From Neisseria musculi (lineage in GTDB: Bacteria; Pseudomonadota; Gammaproteobacteria; Burkholderiales; Neisseriaceae), in assembly GCF_014297595.2 (NCBI RefSeq), contig NZ_CP060414.2, forward strand, positions 2,170,001-2,234,000: DNA of 64,000 nt. Reading direction: 5' to 3'. Each line of letters starts with the position of its first letter. The stretch's first letter is position 1. Under the pieces are notes generated by a model. That model searched no databases. It saw only the letters and a program-made list of their open reading frames with translations, and was not told where the DNA came from. Both the position numbers and the translations under genes were made by a program. Shown one piece after another: positions 56,950-64,000 of the stretch.

Positions 56950-57780
56950 ATGACGATTCTCATCACCGGCGCATCGGCCGGTTTCGGCGAAGCCATGTGC
57001 CGCAGCTTTACGGCAGCGGGTTATCAGGTTGTGGGAGCCGCGCGGCGGCTGCACAAACTCGAAGCCCTGCAGGCGGAGCTGGGCGGGCTGTTCCACCCCC
57101 TCGAAATGGATATGACCCGCACCGAATCCATCTGTCATGCTTTGCAGAGCCTGCCCGAGGGCTTCGCCGAAATCGACTGCCTGATCAACAACGCCGGTTT
57201 GGCACTCGGCCTGGACGGGGCCGACAAAGCCGATTTCAACGATTGGCAAACCATGATTCAAACCAATATTGTCGGCCTGAGCTATCTGACCCGCCAAGTG
57301 CTGCCGCAAATGGTGGAGCGCAAAAGCGGCTATATCATCAATCTCGGCTCGATTGCCGGCACCTACCCCTATCCGGGCGGCAATGTTTATGGTGCCACCA
57401 AAGCTTATGTGCGCCAGTTCAGCCTTAACCTGCGCGCCGATTTGGCCGGCACGGGCGTGCGCGTGAGCAACATCGAGCCGGGCCTGTGCGGCGATACCGA
57501 ATTTTCCAACGTGCGTTTCAAGGGCGACGGCGAACGCGCCGCCGGGCTGTATGAAAATGTGCAGTTTGTCCGCCCGCAGGATATTGCCGACACCGCCTTG
57601 TGGCTTTACCAGCGCCCTGCCCATATGAATGTGAACAGCATCGAAATCATGCCGGTGGCGCAGAGTTTCGGCGCGCTGCCCGTTTACCGCGAAGCCCCGC
57701 CACCCGCCGTGCAGCAGGGCGGTGATTTTGAAAAACAGAGTATGTCGCTGTTTCAGAAAATCAAATCATGGTTTAAATAA
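56950..57780 (+). CDS. Short-chain dehydrogenase/reductase (YdfG-like)
   Basis: 276 residues from the ATG at 56950. Rossmann motif TGASAGFG, then NNAGLALG, Ser in NLGSIAG, and the catalytic YGATK in VYGATKAYVRQF. The similar YdfG enzymes are NADP-dependent 3-hydroxy acid (serine/allothreonine) dehydrogenases. The C-terminal about 30 residues (APPPAVQQGGDFEKQSMSLF-QKIKSWFK) are an extension beyond the usual 248. The final codons are copied in tandem downstream. Confidence 0.9.
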   Translation: MTILITGASAGFGEAMCRSFTAAGYQVVGAARRLHKLEALQAELGGLFHPLEMDMTRTESICHALQSLPEGFAEIDCLINNAGLALGLDGADKADFNDWQTMIQTNIVGLSYLTRQVLPQMVERKSGYIINLGSIAGTYPYPGGNVYGATKAYVRQFSLNLRADLAGTGVRVSNIEPGLCGDTEFSNVRFKGDGERAAGLYENVQFVRPQDIADTALWLYQRPAHMNVNSIEIMPVAQSFGALPVYREAPPPAVQQGGDFEKQSMSLFQKIKSWFK

Positions 57781-58148
57781 CGGTGTCTGAAAAGGTTTCA
57801 GGCCGTCTGAAACCGCATCGCGGCGGTTTTCAGACGGCCTATATTATAAAAATCCCGCATGATCCAACCTTTCAAAATCGGGAGCGGAAGGGTTTCAACG
57901 CCTCCCCGCCAACTGATAAAAAAATCAAATCACGGTTCGAGTAACGGTGTTTCACAGGCTTCAGGCCGTCTGAAAGCACGTTGCGGCGGTTTTCAGACGG
58001 CCTGGTTGTAGAAAATAGCGGTGTTATCAAACTGATTGGAACAGCACTTCTTTCCTGCCGGCCAATAAAATCAAACCGTGTTCAGTGATGGTGCCTGCAA
58101 TGCTTGAGGCCGTCTGAAACCGCATCTCAATATGGTTTCAGGCGGCCT
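57757..58148 (+). repeat. Three decaying tandem copies of the SDR 3' end plus DUS hairpin
   Basis: Unit 1 (57757-57840) contains the gene end AAAATCAAATCATGGTTTAA and the hairpin at 57800-57840. Unit 2 (57921-58003) reads AAAATCAAATCACGGTTCGA followed by TAACGGTGTT and a near-identical hairpin (57963-58003). Unit 3 (about 58066-58148) reads AAAATCAAACCGTGTTCAG with GATGGTGCC and a degraded hairpin. Offsets are 164 and 146 bp. The copies have lost coding ability. Confidence 0.85.
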
Positions 58149-58210
58149 GAATGAATTTTGCAAAGGTCGCGGCCCGGGTAGAAAATCCCTACTTTACCGG
58201 GCCGTTTCAA

Positions 58211-59605
58211 TCAAGAACGGATCCGTTTCAACACTTCTTCCCTGCCGATTAACGCCAGCACGGCATCCACGCCGGGGGTTTTCGCCGTGCCGCACACGGC
58301 CAGTCGCAGGGGCATACCGAGCTGCCCCATTTTGATGCCTTCGGCTTCGCAAAACGGCTTAAACAGGCTGTGGATGGTCTCGGCGTTCCAATCGGGCAGG
58401 CCTTCGAGTTTTTCGGCAAAACGCAGCATACGCGCGGCAGCCTCCTCATTCCAATGCTTCTGCATATCCGACTCGGCCGGCACCGCTTTCTGATAGAAAT
58501 ACACGCACTCATCGGCCAGCGCATTCAAATCTTGGGCGCGGTCTTTCACCAACGCCAACACCTCTTCCAGCGCGGGCTTGCCGCCGGTTTCCACGCCGCG
58601 CACCGCCAAACGGGGTTTCACCAGCGCCGCCAGCTCGGCGTTGGGGGTGGTTTTGATGTGTTCGCCGTTAATCCAATAGAGTTTTTTCAGATCCATGCGG
58701 CTGGGCGAGGGCGAAACGTCTTTCAAATCAAACCATTCGACAAACTGCTGCATGGTGAAAAATTCATCGTTGCCGTGCGCCCAACCCAGGCGTGCCAAAT
58801 AATTGAGCATGGCTTGCGGCAGAATGCCCATTTGGTCGAACTCGGTAATGGCCACCGTGTCGCCGCTGCGCTTGGAAATTTTTCTGCCCTGCTCGTTCAA
58901 AATCATCGGCAGGTGGGCATACTCGGGCAGTTTGGCTCCGATAGCGTTTAAGATGTTGATTTGCTTTGGAGTGTTATTCACATGGTCGTCGCCGCGAATC
59001 ACATGGGTGATGCCCATATCGCAATCGTCCACCACCACGCAGAAGTTGTAGGTGGGCGTGCCGTCGGCGCGAGCGATAATCAAATCATCGAGGGTTTCGT
59101 TGGGAATGCTGATTTCGCCCTTCACCAAATCGTGCCATTTGGTTACGCCATCCAGCGGGGTTTTGAAGCGGACGACAGGCTCGCGCCCTTCCGGAACGGG
59201 CGGCAGCATTTTGCCCGGCTCCGGCCGCCAGCGGCGGTCGTAGGTGGCGGTGCCTTCTTTTTCGGCTTTTTCGCGCATGGCTTCGAGCTCTTCTTTGCTG
59301 CAATAACAATGATAAGCCCGGCCTTGCGCCAAGAGTTCGGCAATCACTTCCCGATAACGGTCGAAACGGCGGGTTTGGTAGATAACGTTGGCGGCATTGT
59401 CGTAATCCAGCCCGACCCAGCTCATGCCGTCTAAAATAATGTTTACCGATTCGGCGGTGGAGCGTGCCAGGTCGGTGTCTTCGATACGCAGCAGAAAGCT
59501 GCCCCGGTGTTTTTTGGCAAACGCCCATGAAAACAGGGCGGTGCGCACGCCGCCGATGTGCAGATAACCGGTGGGGCTGGGGGCAAAGCGGGTTTGAACG
59601 GTCAT
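58211..59605 (-). CDS. gltX: Glutamate--tRNA ligase
   Basis: 464 residues, class I synthetase with HIGH-like SPTGYLHIGGVRTALF and KMSKS-like KISKRSG. The Rossmann core is followed by the anticodon-binding helical domain (C-terminal part GQLGMPLRLAVCGTAKTPGV). An intrinsic terminator-like hairpin (GGCCCGGGTA...TACCGGGCC, about 58170-58205) follows the stop on the minus strand. Confidence 0.97.
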   Translation of the reverse strand: MTVQTRFAPSPTGYLHIGGVRTALFSWAFAKKHRGSFLLRIEDTDLARSTAESVNIILDGMSWVGLDYDNAANVIYQTRRFDRYREVIAELLAQGRAYHCYCSKEELEAMREKAEKEGTATYDRRWRPEPGKMLPPVPEGREPVVRFKTPLDGVTKWHDLVKGEISIPNETLDDLIIARADGTPTYNFCVVVDDCDMGITHVIRGDDHVNNTPKQINILNAIGAKLPEYAHLPMILNEQGRKISKRSGDTVAITEFDQMGILPQAMLNYLARLGWAHGNDEFFTMQQFVEWFDLKDVSPSPSRMDLKKLYWINGEHIKTTPNAELAALVKPRLAVRGVETGGKPALEEVLALVKDRAQDLNALADECVYFYQKAVPAESDMQKHWNEEAAARMLRFAEKLEGLPDWNAETIHSLFKPFCEAEGIKMGQLGMPLRLAVCGTAKTPGVDAVLALIGREEVLKRIRS

Positions 59606-59926
59606 GATGTGCTTTCGGTGATTTCAAAGGGCTTTATTGTAATGTAAGGGGGGCAGTGCGCGCCATCATCCCGAGGCCGTCTGAAAACGGCGGCGGCAGT
59701 GAAAATGGCAAAGGCAGGAAGCATGGGAAAGCCAAACGTTAGCGAGAGCTTTGCCAATGCTGATACGTCTGTTTCGATGGGAAGTAGGCATAGTCAGATA
59801 AATCAAATCACCAACCAATAAGAAGGCTCTAGACTAGCAGAATAGCTCTGTTAGACTAGAGCCAACCATTTTTATCAGGCAACTGGGGAGTTGCATGGCA
59901 GCTGCTCTGTTGTCAACACTTTTCTC

Positions 59927-60814
59927 TTATTCCGGCAACCGCTCCACAATGCCCACTCCCACGGCATTCAAGCCTAAGTAAGTACCGACCACAGGGGAAA
60001 CGGGTATGCCGTGTTCCAAATGCAGGCCGGTTTTCGCGTGTAGTTTGCGGGCAAAGCGCTGGTAGAGCTGGTAATCGCCGCAATAACCGCCCGATATCAC
60101 CAAATGTGTGGGGTTTTTATCTACCGTCATCACGATAATGGCTTCGATCAAGCGCTCTATCAATTGTTCATCGTCCTGCACGCTGGCCAAATGCGATGCA
60201 CCTTTATGGTTGAAGCGCAAAACGGTTTTCAAACCCAGCCAATCGTTAAACGCCGCGCCGATGCGCAGCAGGCCGCCGGTTTTGGTGAGCTGCGTCAGCG
60301 AATTTACGCCAAACAGAATTTCGCAGCGCGGCTTTAACTTTTCGAGATATGCCACCACTTCTGCTGCTGTTTTGCCCGCCTGAAGCAGGCGCACGGCTTC
60401 AAGGGCGAAAAAACCCTCGGGCATACAGGTGGTGCCGGTATCGACCACATGAATCTTCAGCTTGCCTTCCATTGTTTGCACCGCCTTGCGGATAACGGCT
60501 GCGGTTTCACTCAGTTTGCCACTGATGGTGGTTATGATGGCTTCTTGATAACCTTGCGATTTCAAATAGTGAAATGTTTGGCATAAAGCCTCTATGTCGG
60601 GTGGTGAAGTAACCGCTTTTTCTTCGGGGTGGCTGCGCATCCAATCATAAAATTCTTCGGCTTTCAAATCCAAGCCTTCGGCATAGGTTTCCCCGCCCAT
60701 CTGCACACTCAAACGCAACATATGAATCGGGCTGTTTCGGTCGAGTATGCTGTCGAGCATACTGGTGGAAGTGGCTAAAACGGCGCAGCGGTAGAGTGAA
60801 TATGAGCCGGCCAC
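59927..60814 (-). CDS. DegV family fatty-acid-binding-like protein
   Basis: 295 residues from a GTG at 60814, chosen because GGGAGG lies 4-5 bases upstream; the longer frame upstream is AT-rich and unlike the family. DegV features are VLATSTSMLDSIL, SVQMGGETYAEGLDL and TTISGKLSETAAVIRKAV, then VVDTGTTCMPEGFFALEAVRLL. The final third holds HLVISGGYCGDYQLYQRFA and GTYLGLNAVGVG. Members bind fatty acids for acyl-phosphate synthesis in Gram-positives; role in Neisseria unclear. Confidence 0.85.
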   Translation of the reverse strand: MAGSYSLYRCAVLATSTSMLDSILDRNSPIHMLRLSVQMGGETYAEGLDLKAEEFYDWMRSHPEEKAVTSPPDIEALCQTFHYLKSQGYQEAIITTISGKLSETAAVIRKAVQTMEGKLKIHVVDTGTTCMPEGFFALEAVRLLQAGKTAAEVVAYLEKLKPRCEILFGVNSLTQLTKTGGLLRIGAAFNDWLGLKTVLRFNHKGASHLASVQDDEQLIERLIEAIIVMTVDKNPTHLVISGGYCGDYQLYQRFARKLHAKTGLHLEHGIPVSPVVGTYLGLNAVGVGIVERLPE

Positions 60815-61022
60815 GGTGCCTCCCTTTATTGTAGTTGTCAAATAATCAAAATAAGTATAAACGGTTTTTAATAATGATAAACGGTATATTTTATTCTGTC
60901 TATGATAATGAATAAATTGTTTATTTCTTTTTTTATTATTTGTGGACAACATTATCAGGTTTGATGTTTTCAGACGGCATCCGCTGTATCAGGCTTGTGT
61001 AACTTGCCTGCCCGGCAATGCT

Positions 61023-61973
61023 TTAAAGCAGGTTCTGCGGCTTGCCCGCCACAAAACGGTTAATGTTTTCTATCAACATATCAAACAGGCGGCTGCGGGC
61101 CTCTATGCTGCCCCAGGCCATGTGCGGGGTAACAATCAGGTTTGGCAAACGCGCTTTAAGCAGCGGGCTGCCGTTGCGCGGCGGCTCTTCGGTAAGCACA
61201 TCGAAACCGGCACCGCCCAATGTGCCGTATTTCAACGCTGCAATCAGCGCATATTCATCGACCAAGCCGCCACGGGCGCAGTTCACCAATACCCCTTGGG
61301 GCTTCATCTGCCCCAGCTCGGCTTCACCTATCATGCCAGCGGTTTGTGCGGTGAGCGGGCAGTGCAGCGAAATAACATCGGCCATGCGGATAGCGTCATC
61401 AAATGCTACATAGCCTTCGCGCACGGCCACGGCTTGTTTGTGTTCGCCAAACAACACTTTCATGCCGAACGCACGGGCATAACCGGCCAGCGTGGTGCCG
61501 ATGCCGCCGCGCCCGAAAATCACCAGCGTTTTGCCGTTCAAATCACGCATAGGCGCACCGAAATGGCAGAAAAACGGCGACTGTTCCCACACGCCTGCGG
61601 CAATGTCGCGCTGATAAGCGGGCAGGTTTCGCATCAGGGCAATCATCAGCATAAACGCATGTTCGGCCACAGAATCATTGCCGTAGGCGCGGATATTGCA
61701 CACTGCCACGCCGGCTGCTTTGGCTGCCGCCACATCAACATTGTTCACACCCGTGGCCGCCACCGCAATCAGTTTCAACTGCGGGTTGGCTGCGATATGC
61801 CCGGCATCCACCACCACTTTATTGGTAATCACAACCTGCGCGCCCTGAAGGCGCTCTGCCGTGTTGTTCGGCTCAGTATTGCCGTATTCGGCGAGTTTGA
61901 ATTTGAAATCGAAATCAAACGGTTTGTCTGCCAGCGTGTCGCGGTCGAGCGCAACAATGCTCAATGTTTTCAT
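61023..61973 (-). CDS. D-2-hydroxyacid dehydrogenase (glycerate/HprA-like)
   Basis: 316 residues. NAD-binding motif GRGGIGTTLAGYARAFGMKV, substrate Arg in NCARGGLVDE, Glu in FDVLTEEPPRNGSPLL, and His in TPHMAWGSIEARSRL. This matches the serA/ldhA/pdxB-like family in HprA or GyaR style. Exact substrate (hydroxypyruvate, glyoxylate or phenylpyruvate) is not certain. Monocistronic. Confidence 0.9.
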   Translation of the reverse strand: MKTLSIVALDRDTLADKPFDFDFKFKLAEYGNTEPNNTAERLQGAQVVITNKVVVDAGHIAANPQLKLIAVAATGVNNVDVAAAKAAGVAVCNIRAYGNDSVAEHAFMLMIALMRNLPAYQRDIAAGVWEQSPFFCHFGAPMRDLNGKTLVIFGRGGIGTTLAGYARAFGMKVLFGEHKQAVAVREGYVAFDDAIRMADVISLHCPLTAQTAGMIGEAELGQMKPQGVLVNCARGGLVDEYALIAALKYGTLGGAGFDVLTEEPPRNGSPLLKARLPNLIVTPHMAWGSIEARSRLFDMLIENINRFVAGKPQNLL

Positions 61974-62124
61974 AATTATCCTTTGCTATCGAAATCTTCA
62001 ATACGATAAAATTTAACTAATAAAATATTGGCAGAATCAAATTTCTTAACCATCACCGCCCCGTTATGATGCCAATCGATATCATTTCAGACGGCCTCTT
62101 AAAGGCTCTTAAAAGGAACCTACC

Positions 62125-62352
62125 ATGTTGAAAACCATCACATTTGCCATTTTACACTTCAGCGTGGCATTCAGCGTAGCCTATGTTTTAACCGGCAGCA
62201 TCGGCGTTTCCGGCGCGGTGGCTTTGATTGAGCCGCTGGCCAACACATTTGTGTTTTATTTTCACGAAAAAGCATGGAACCGCTACGAAAAAAAGAACAA
62301 TTTGCGCGCCTGCAAAAGCCGTTTTCCGCTGCACCAATGCGTAGGCAACTGA
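62125..62352 (+). CDS. DUF2061 small membrane protein
   Basis: 75 residues, MLKTITFAILHFSVAFSVAY with two hydrophobic helices and the family segment ALIEPLANTFVFYFHEKAWN. DUF2061 proteins are small chlorhexidine-transporter-like or unknown inner-membrane proteins; no function is assigned. Ribosome site AAAAGGAAC upstream. Confidence 0.88.
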   Translation: MLKTITFAILHFSVAFSVAYVLTGSIGVSGAVALIEPLANTFVFYFHEKAWNRYEKKNNLRACKSRFPLHQCVGN

Positions 62353-62405
62353 TGCCTGTTTTTATGTTATGCTTGCCGCCCCAACCCGATTAAGAAAGCA
62401 GAGCC

Positions 62406-62732
62406 ATGGGCTTGATTATTGAAGACATCGAAACCGGCAGCGGCAAAGAAGCCGTGAAAGGCAAAGAAATCACCGTACACTATACCGGCTGGCTGGAAGA
62501 CGGCACCCAATTCGATTCCAGCCTCGAGCGCCGCCAGCCGCTCACCATCACGCTGGGTGCAGGGCAAGTGATTGCCGGCTGGGACGAAGGCTTTGGCGGC
62601 ATGAAAGAAGGCGGCAAGCGCAGGCTGACCATTCCGCCCGAAATGGGCTACGGCACGCGCGGTGCCGGCGGCGTAATTCCGCCCAATGCCACATTGGTGT
62701 TTGAAGTGGAGCTGCTGAAAGTTTACGGATAA
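62406..62732 (+). CDS. FKBP-type peptidyl-prolyl cis-trans isomerase
   Basis: 108 residues, single FKBP domain without signal peptide, so cytoplasmic. Active-site signature [64 protein letters not shown]. Very like the FK506-binding protein FbpA of meningococcus (the isomerase, not the iron protein). It lies 53 bp after the DUF2061 gene and may be cotranscribed. A DUS hairpin (62781-62809) follows. Confidence 0.94.
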   Translation: MGLIIEDIETGSGKEAVKGKEITVHYTGWLEDGTQFDSSLERRQPLTITLGAGQVIAGWDEGFGGMKEGGKRRLTIPPEMGYGTRGAGGVIPPNATLVFEVELLKVYG

Positions 62733-63546
62733 CCGGCCGCCACGGTTCAAACGGGCCGGCACCCCTTGCAAATCTTCTTCAGGCCGTCTGAAAATATTCA
62801 GACGGCCTTGTTTTAGGCGGCAACAGAGCAATCCGAAACAAAACAAAAAATGCCGGCATGATGCCCCGGCCTGCATACAATCATACGCAGCGCCGCTGCG
62901 CAGATATACATAGCCAATTCTGTTGCTGCTTCAACGGCTTGTTAAACCATTGCCTTTAGATTTTTGAAGCATGGCCGGCATAAGTTAGCATAAACCAACC
63001 GATGCCGAACATAAATACCGCCGCTCCTGCAGTAAACCTGCGGTAAAGCCGCCCACTTGTGCCAACGGAGCAATGGCAGACACGGCACCGGATGCGCTGA
63101 AACGCCCCGCCCGACACCCTGCAATGCGCTACCACCGCGTTTAACGCCGCAGGCGCAAAAGCTCATAGAATTTATCGGGCCGGCCGGTCATTTTCCCAAC
63201 GTCCACATAGATTTTTAGCAGCTTTAAGGGCTGATGACAGAGCAGCCGCAGCACAACCCAACAGCTGCGGCTTATCCCGCAAAGCCGTAAAGCCTCTTCA
63301 AACCGGCTCAGCCTGCGTTTTCAGACGGTCGGATTCACAGCAAAGCGGCTTATCCGGTTATTCACATTTAACATCATATATCAGAACCCCCCCGGGTTGT
63401 TTGCACAACTTACCAAAGCAGCAGTTTTATTTTATCAACCTGTTATTTATTAACCCGCCTTTAAACTCACACCAAAAACTCTCGCACAAACCCACCGTCA
63501 AACCGTAGCCCTATTAAACAGATAAACCAAACCGAAAGGATCGATA
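62733..63546. other. Gene-poor spacer with a possible decayed membrane-protein remnant
   Basis: About 810 bp. After the DUS terminator, the minus strand at about 63170-62960 can be read in two frames as SASGAVSAIAPLAQVGGFTA and LYRRFTAGAAVFMFGIGWFM, which faintly recall a rhomboid-like C-terminus. Evidence is weak. The AT-rich stretch 63360-63540 is the likely promoter of the next gene. Confidence 0.4.
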
Positions 63547-63843
63547 ATGAAGAAAACCACTTTAACTTTTGCCGCACTGGCCGCTGCCGCCGCCTCTTTT
63601 GCCTCTGCTGAAAATATCGGCAGCCAGGGAGCCTTTCCCGGCCTGCAGGAAGTGCAATACCAAGGCGTGAAATTGTCTGCCAAAGAAGACGACCGCGTAA
63701 AATTCATTTATGTGGCCGACAGCGTAACTGCCGCACCGCCGGCTGCCGACAACCCGATGTCCGCCCCCGCCACCCCCGCCGCTGCCATTGAAACCACTCC
63801 CGCAGAGCCGCTGCCGCAAGACTCTTCCCCCCTGCAACCCTGA
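63547..63843 (+). CDS. Small exported protein, function unknown
   Basis: 98 residues with signal peptide MKKTTLTFAALAAAAASFASA and AAAGGA upstream. The mature part has a short folded-looking segment (FPGLQEVQYQGVKLSAKEDD, VKFIYVADS) and a Pro/Ala/Thr-rich tail to the end. No family recognised. A DUS hairpin follows 18 bp after the stop. Confidence 0.75.
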   Translation: MKKTTLTFAALAAAAASFASAENIGSQGAFPGLQEVQYQGVKLSAKEDDRVKFIYVADSVTAAPPAADNPMSAPATPAAAIETTPAEPLPQDSSPLQP

Positions 63844-63860
63844 TACACGCCAAACCAAAC

Positions 63861-63895
63861 AAAGGCCGTCTGAAAACTGTTTTTCAGACGGCCTA
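63861..63895. terminator. DUS inverted-repeat terminator shared by convergent genes
   Basis: AAAGGCCGTCTGAAAA and TTTTCAGACGGCCT lie between the exported-protein gene and a minus-strand gene end at 63924, so one hairpin can end both transcripts. Confidence 0.85.
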
Positions 63896-63923
63896 ACCGA
63901 TTTTAGAAAACATTCTGCTGTTG

Positions 63924-64000
63924 CTACAAACCCAACTCCCAAGTGTTGTTTTGCGGCTCGAACAGGCCGTCGGGGCGGTTTTCGTAGTGGGCGAAAATAT
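63924..64000 (-). CDS. 3' end of an unidentified gene
   Basis: The minus strand reads IFAHYENRPDGLFEP then QNNTWELGL and a TAG stop at 63926-63924, directly before the shared DUS hairpin. The rest lies outside the window. I do not recognise the family from these 24 residues. Confidence 0.5.
   Translation of the reverse strand, partial: IFAHYENRPDGLFEPQNNTWELGL

Noticed and set aside
1..64000. CRISPR array
   Set aside because: The only regular repeats are the three-unit gene-end duplications and scattered DUS; there are no equal repeats with unique spacers and no cas genes.

Overview
The window is a chromosomal segment of a Neisseria-type betaproteobacterium. The evidence is the very frequent 12-mer AGGCCGTCTGAA (the AG-DUS dialect of the DNA uptake sequence) and its inverted pairs after genes, a dRS3-type repeat (ATTCCC-N8-GGGAAT), divergent Correia-like MITEs, an IS1016/IS1595-type insertion sequence, and gene content close to that of Neisseria. 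The species cannot be fixed from the sequence alone.

Layout. 1-12519 (minus strand) is the respiratory complex I operon, nuoA to nuoK, cut by the left edge inside nuoK. It is unusual in carrying four extra genes between nuo genes: a MORN-like lipoprotein, an exported metallo-beta-lactamase-fold protein and two further lipoproteins. A Fur-box-like site lies upstream of nuoA. 12813-15300 holds an MsbA-like ABC exporter and a small AT-rich locus that looks like a double-glycine-leader bacteriocin whose leader is out of frame, with a small two-helix membrane protein behind it. 15645-19965 holds ruvA, rlpA, trmL, a comF-like gene, bioH and a META-domain lipoprotein. 20534-23340 is rpsB-tsf-pyrH. 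23607-32343 holds a gamma-carbonic anhydrase, an AGCS symporter, an MscS channel, ibaG, Mn-type sodA and a BCCT transporter. 33354-41956 holds a J-domain protein, an aldehyde dehydrogenase, a divergent Fe(3+) ABC transporter (fbpA against fbpBC), an rluC remnant and waaA. 42000-46300 is gene-poor. 46305-54400 holds sstT and the tamA-tamB translocation pair. 55038-56318 is a DUF3841-like gene broken by an IS. 56379-64000 holds a cytochrome c' lipoprotein, an SDR enzyme, gltX, a DegV protein, a D-2-hydroxyacid dehydrogenase, a DUF2061 protein, an FKBP isomerase and an exported small protein.

The most striking unexplained pattern is repeated duplication of gene ends next to DUS hairpins. After tamB (three 179-bp copies), after the SDR gene (three decaying copies) and after the aldehyde dehydrogenase (one remnant), the last codons of the gene plus its DUS-hairpin terminator have been copied in tandem downstream. 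At the nuoF/nuoG junction a copy of the nuoF 3' end is fused to a copy of the nuoG 5' end, and each lies beside a different cargo gene. This suggests a DUS- or terminator-linked process that duplicates gene ends and may let cargo genes enter operons.

Several broken genes (bacteriocin leader, DUF3828-like gene, rluC remnant, DUF3841 gene) have their frameshifts in or near short homopolymers. Genuine decay or phase variation must therefore be separated from homopolymer errors in the assembly.
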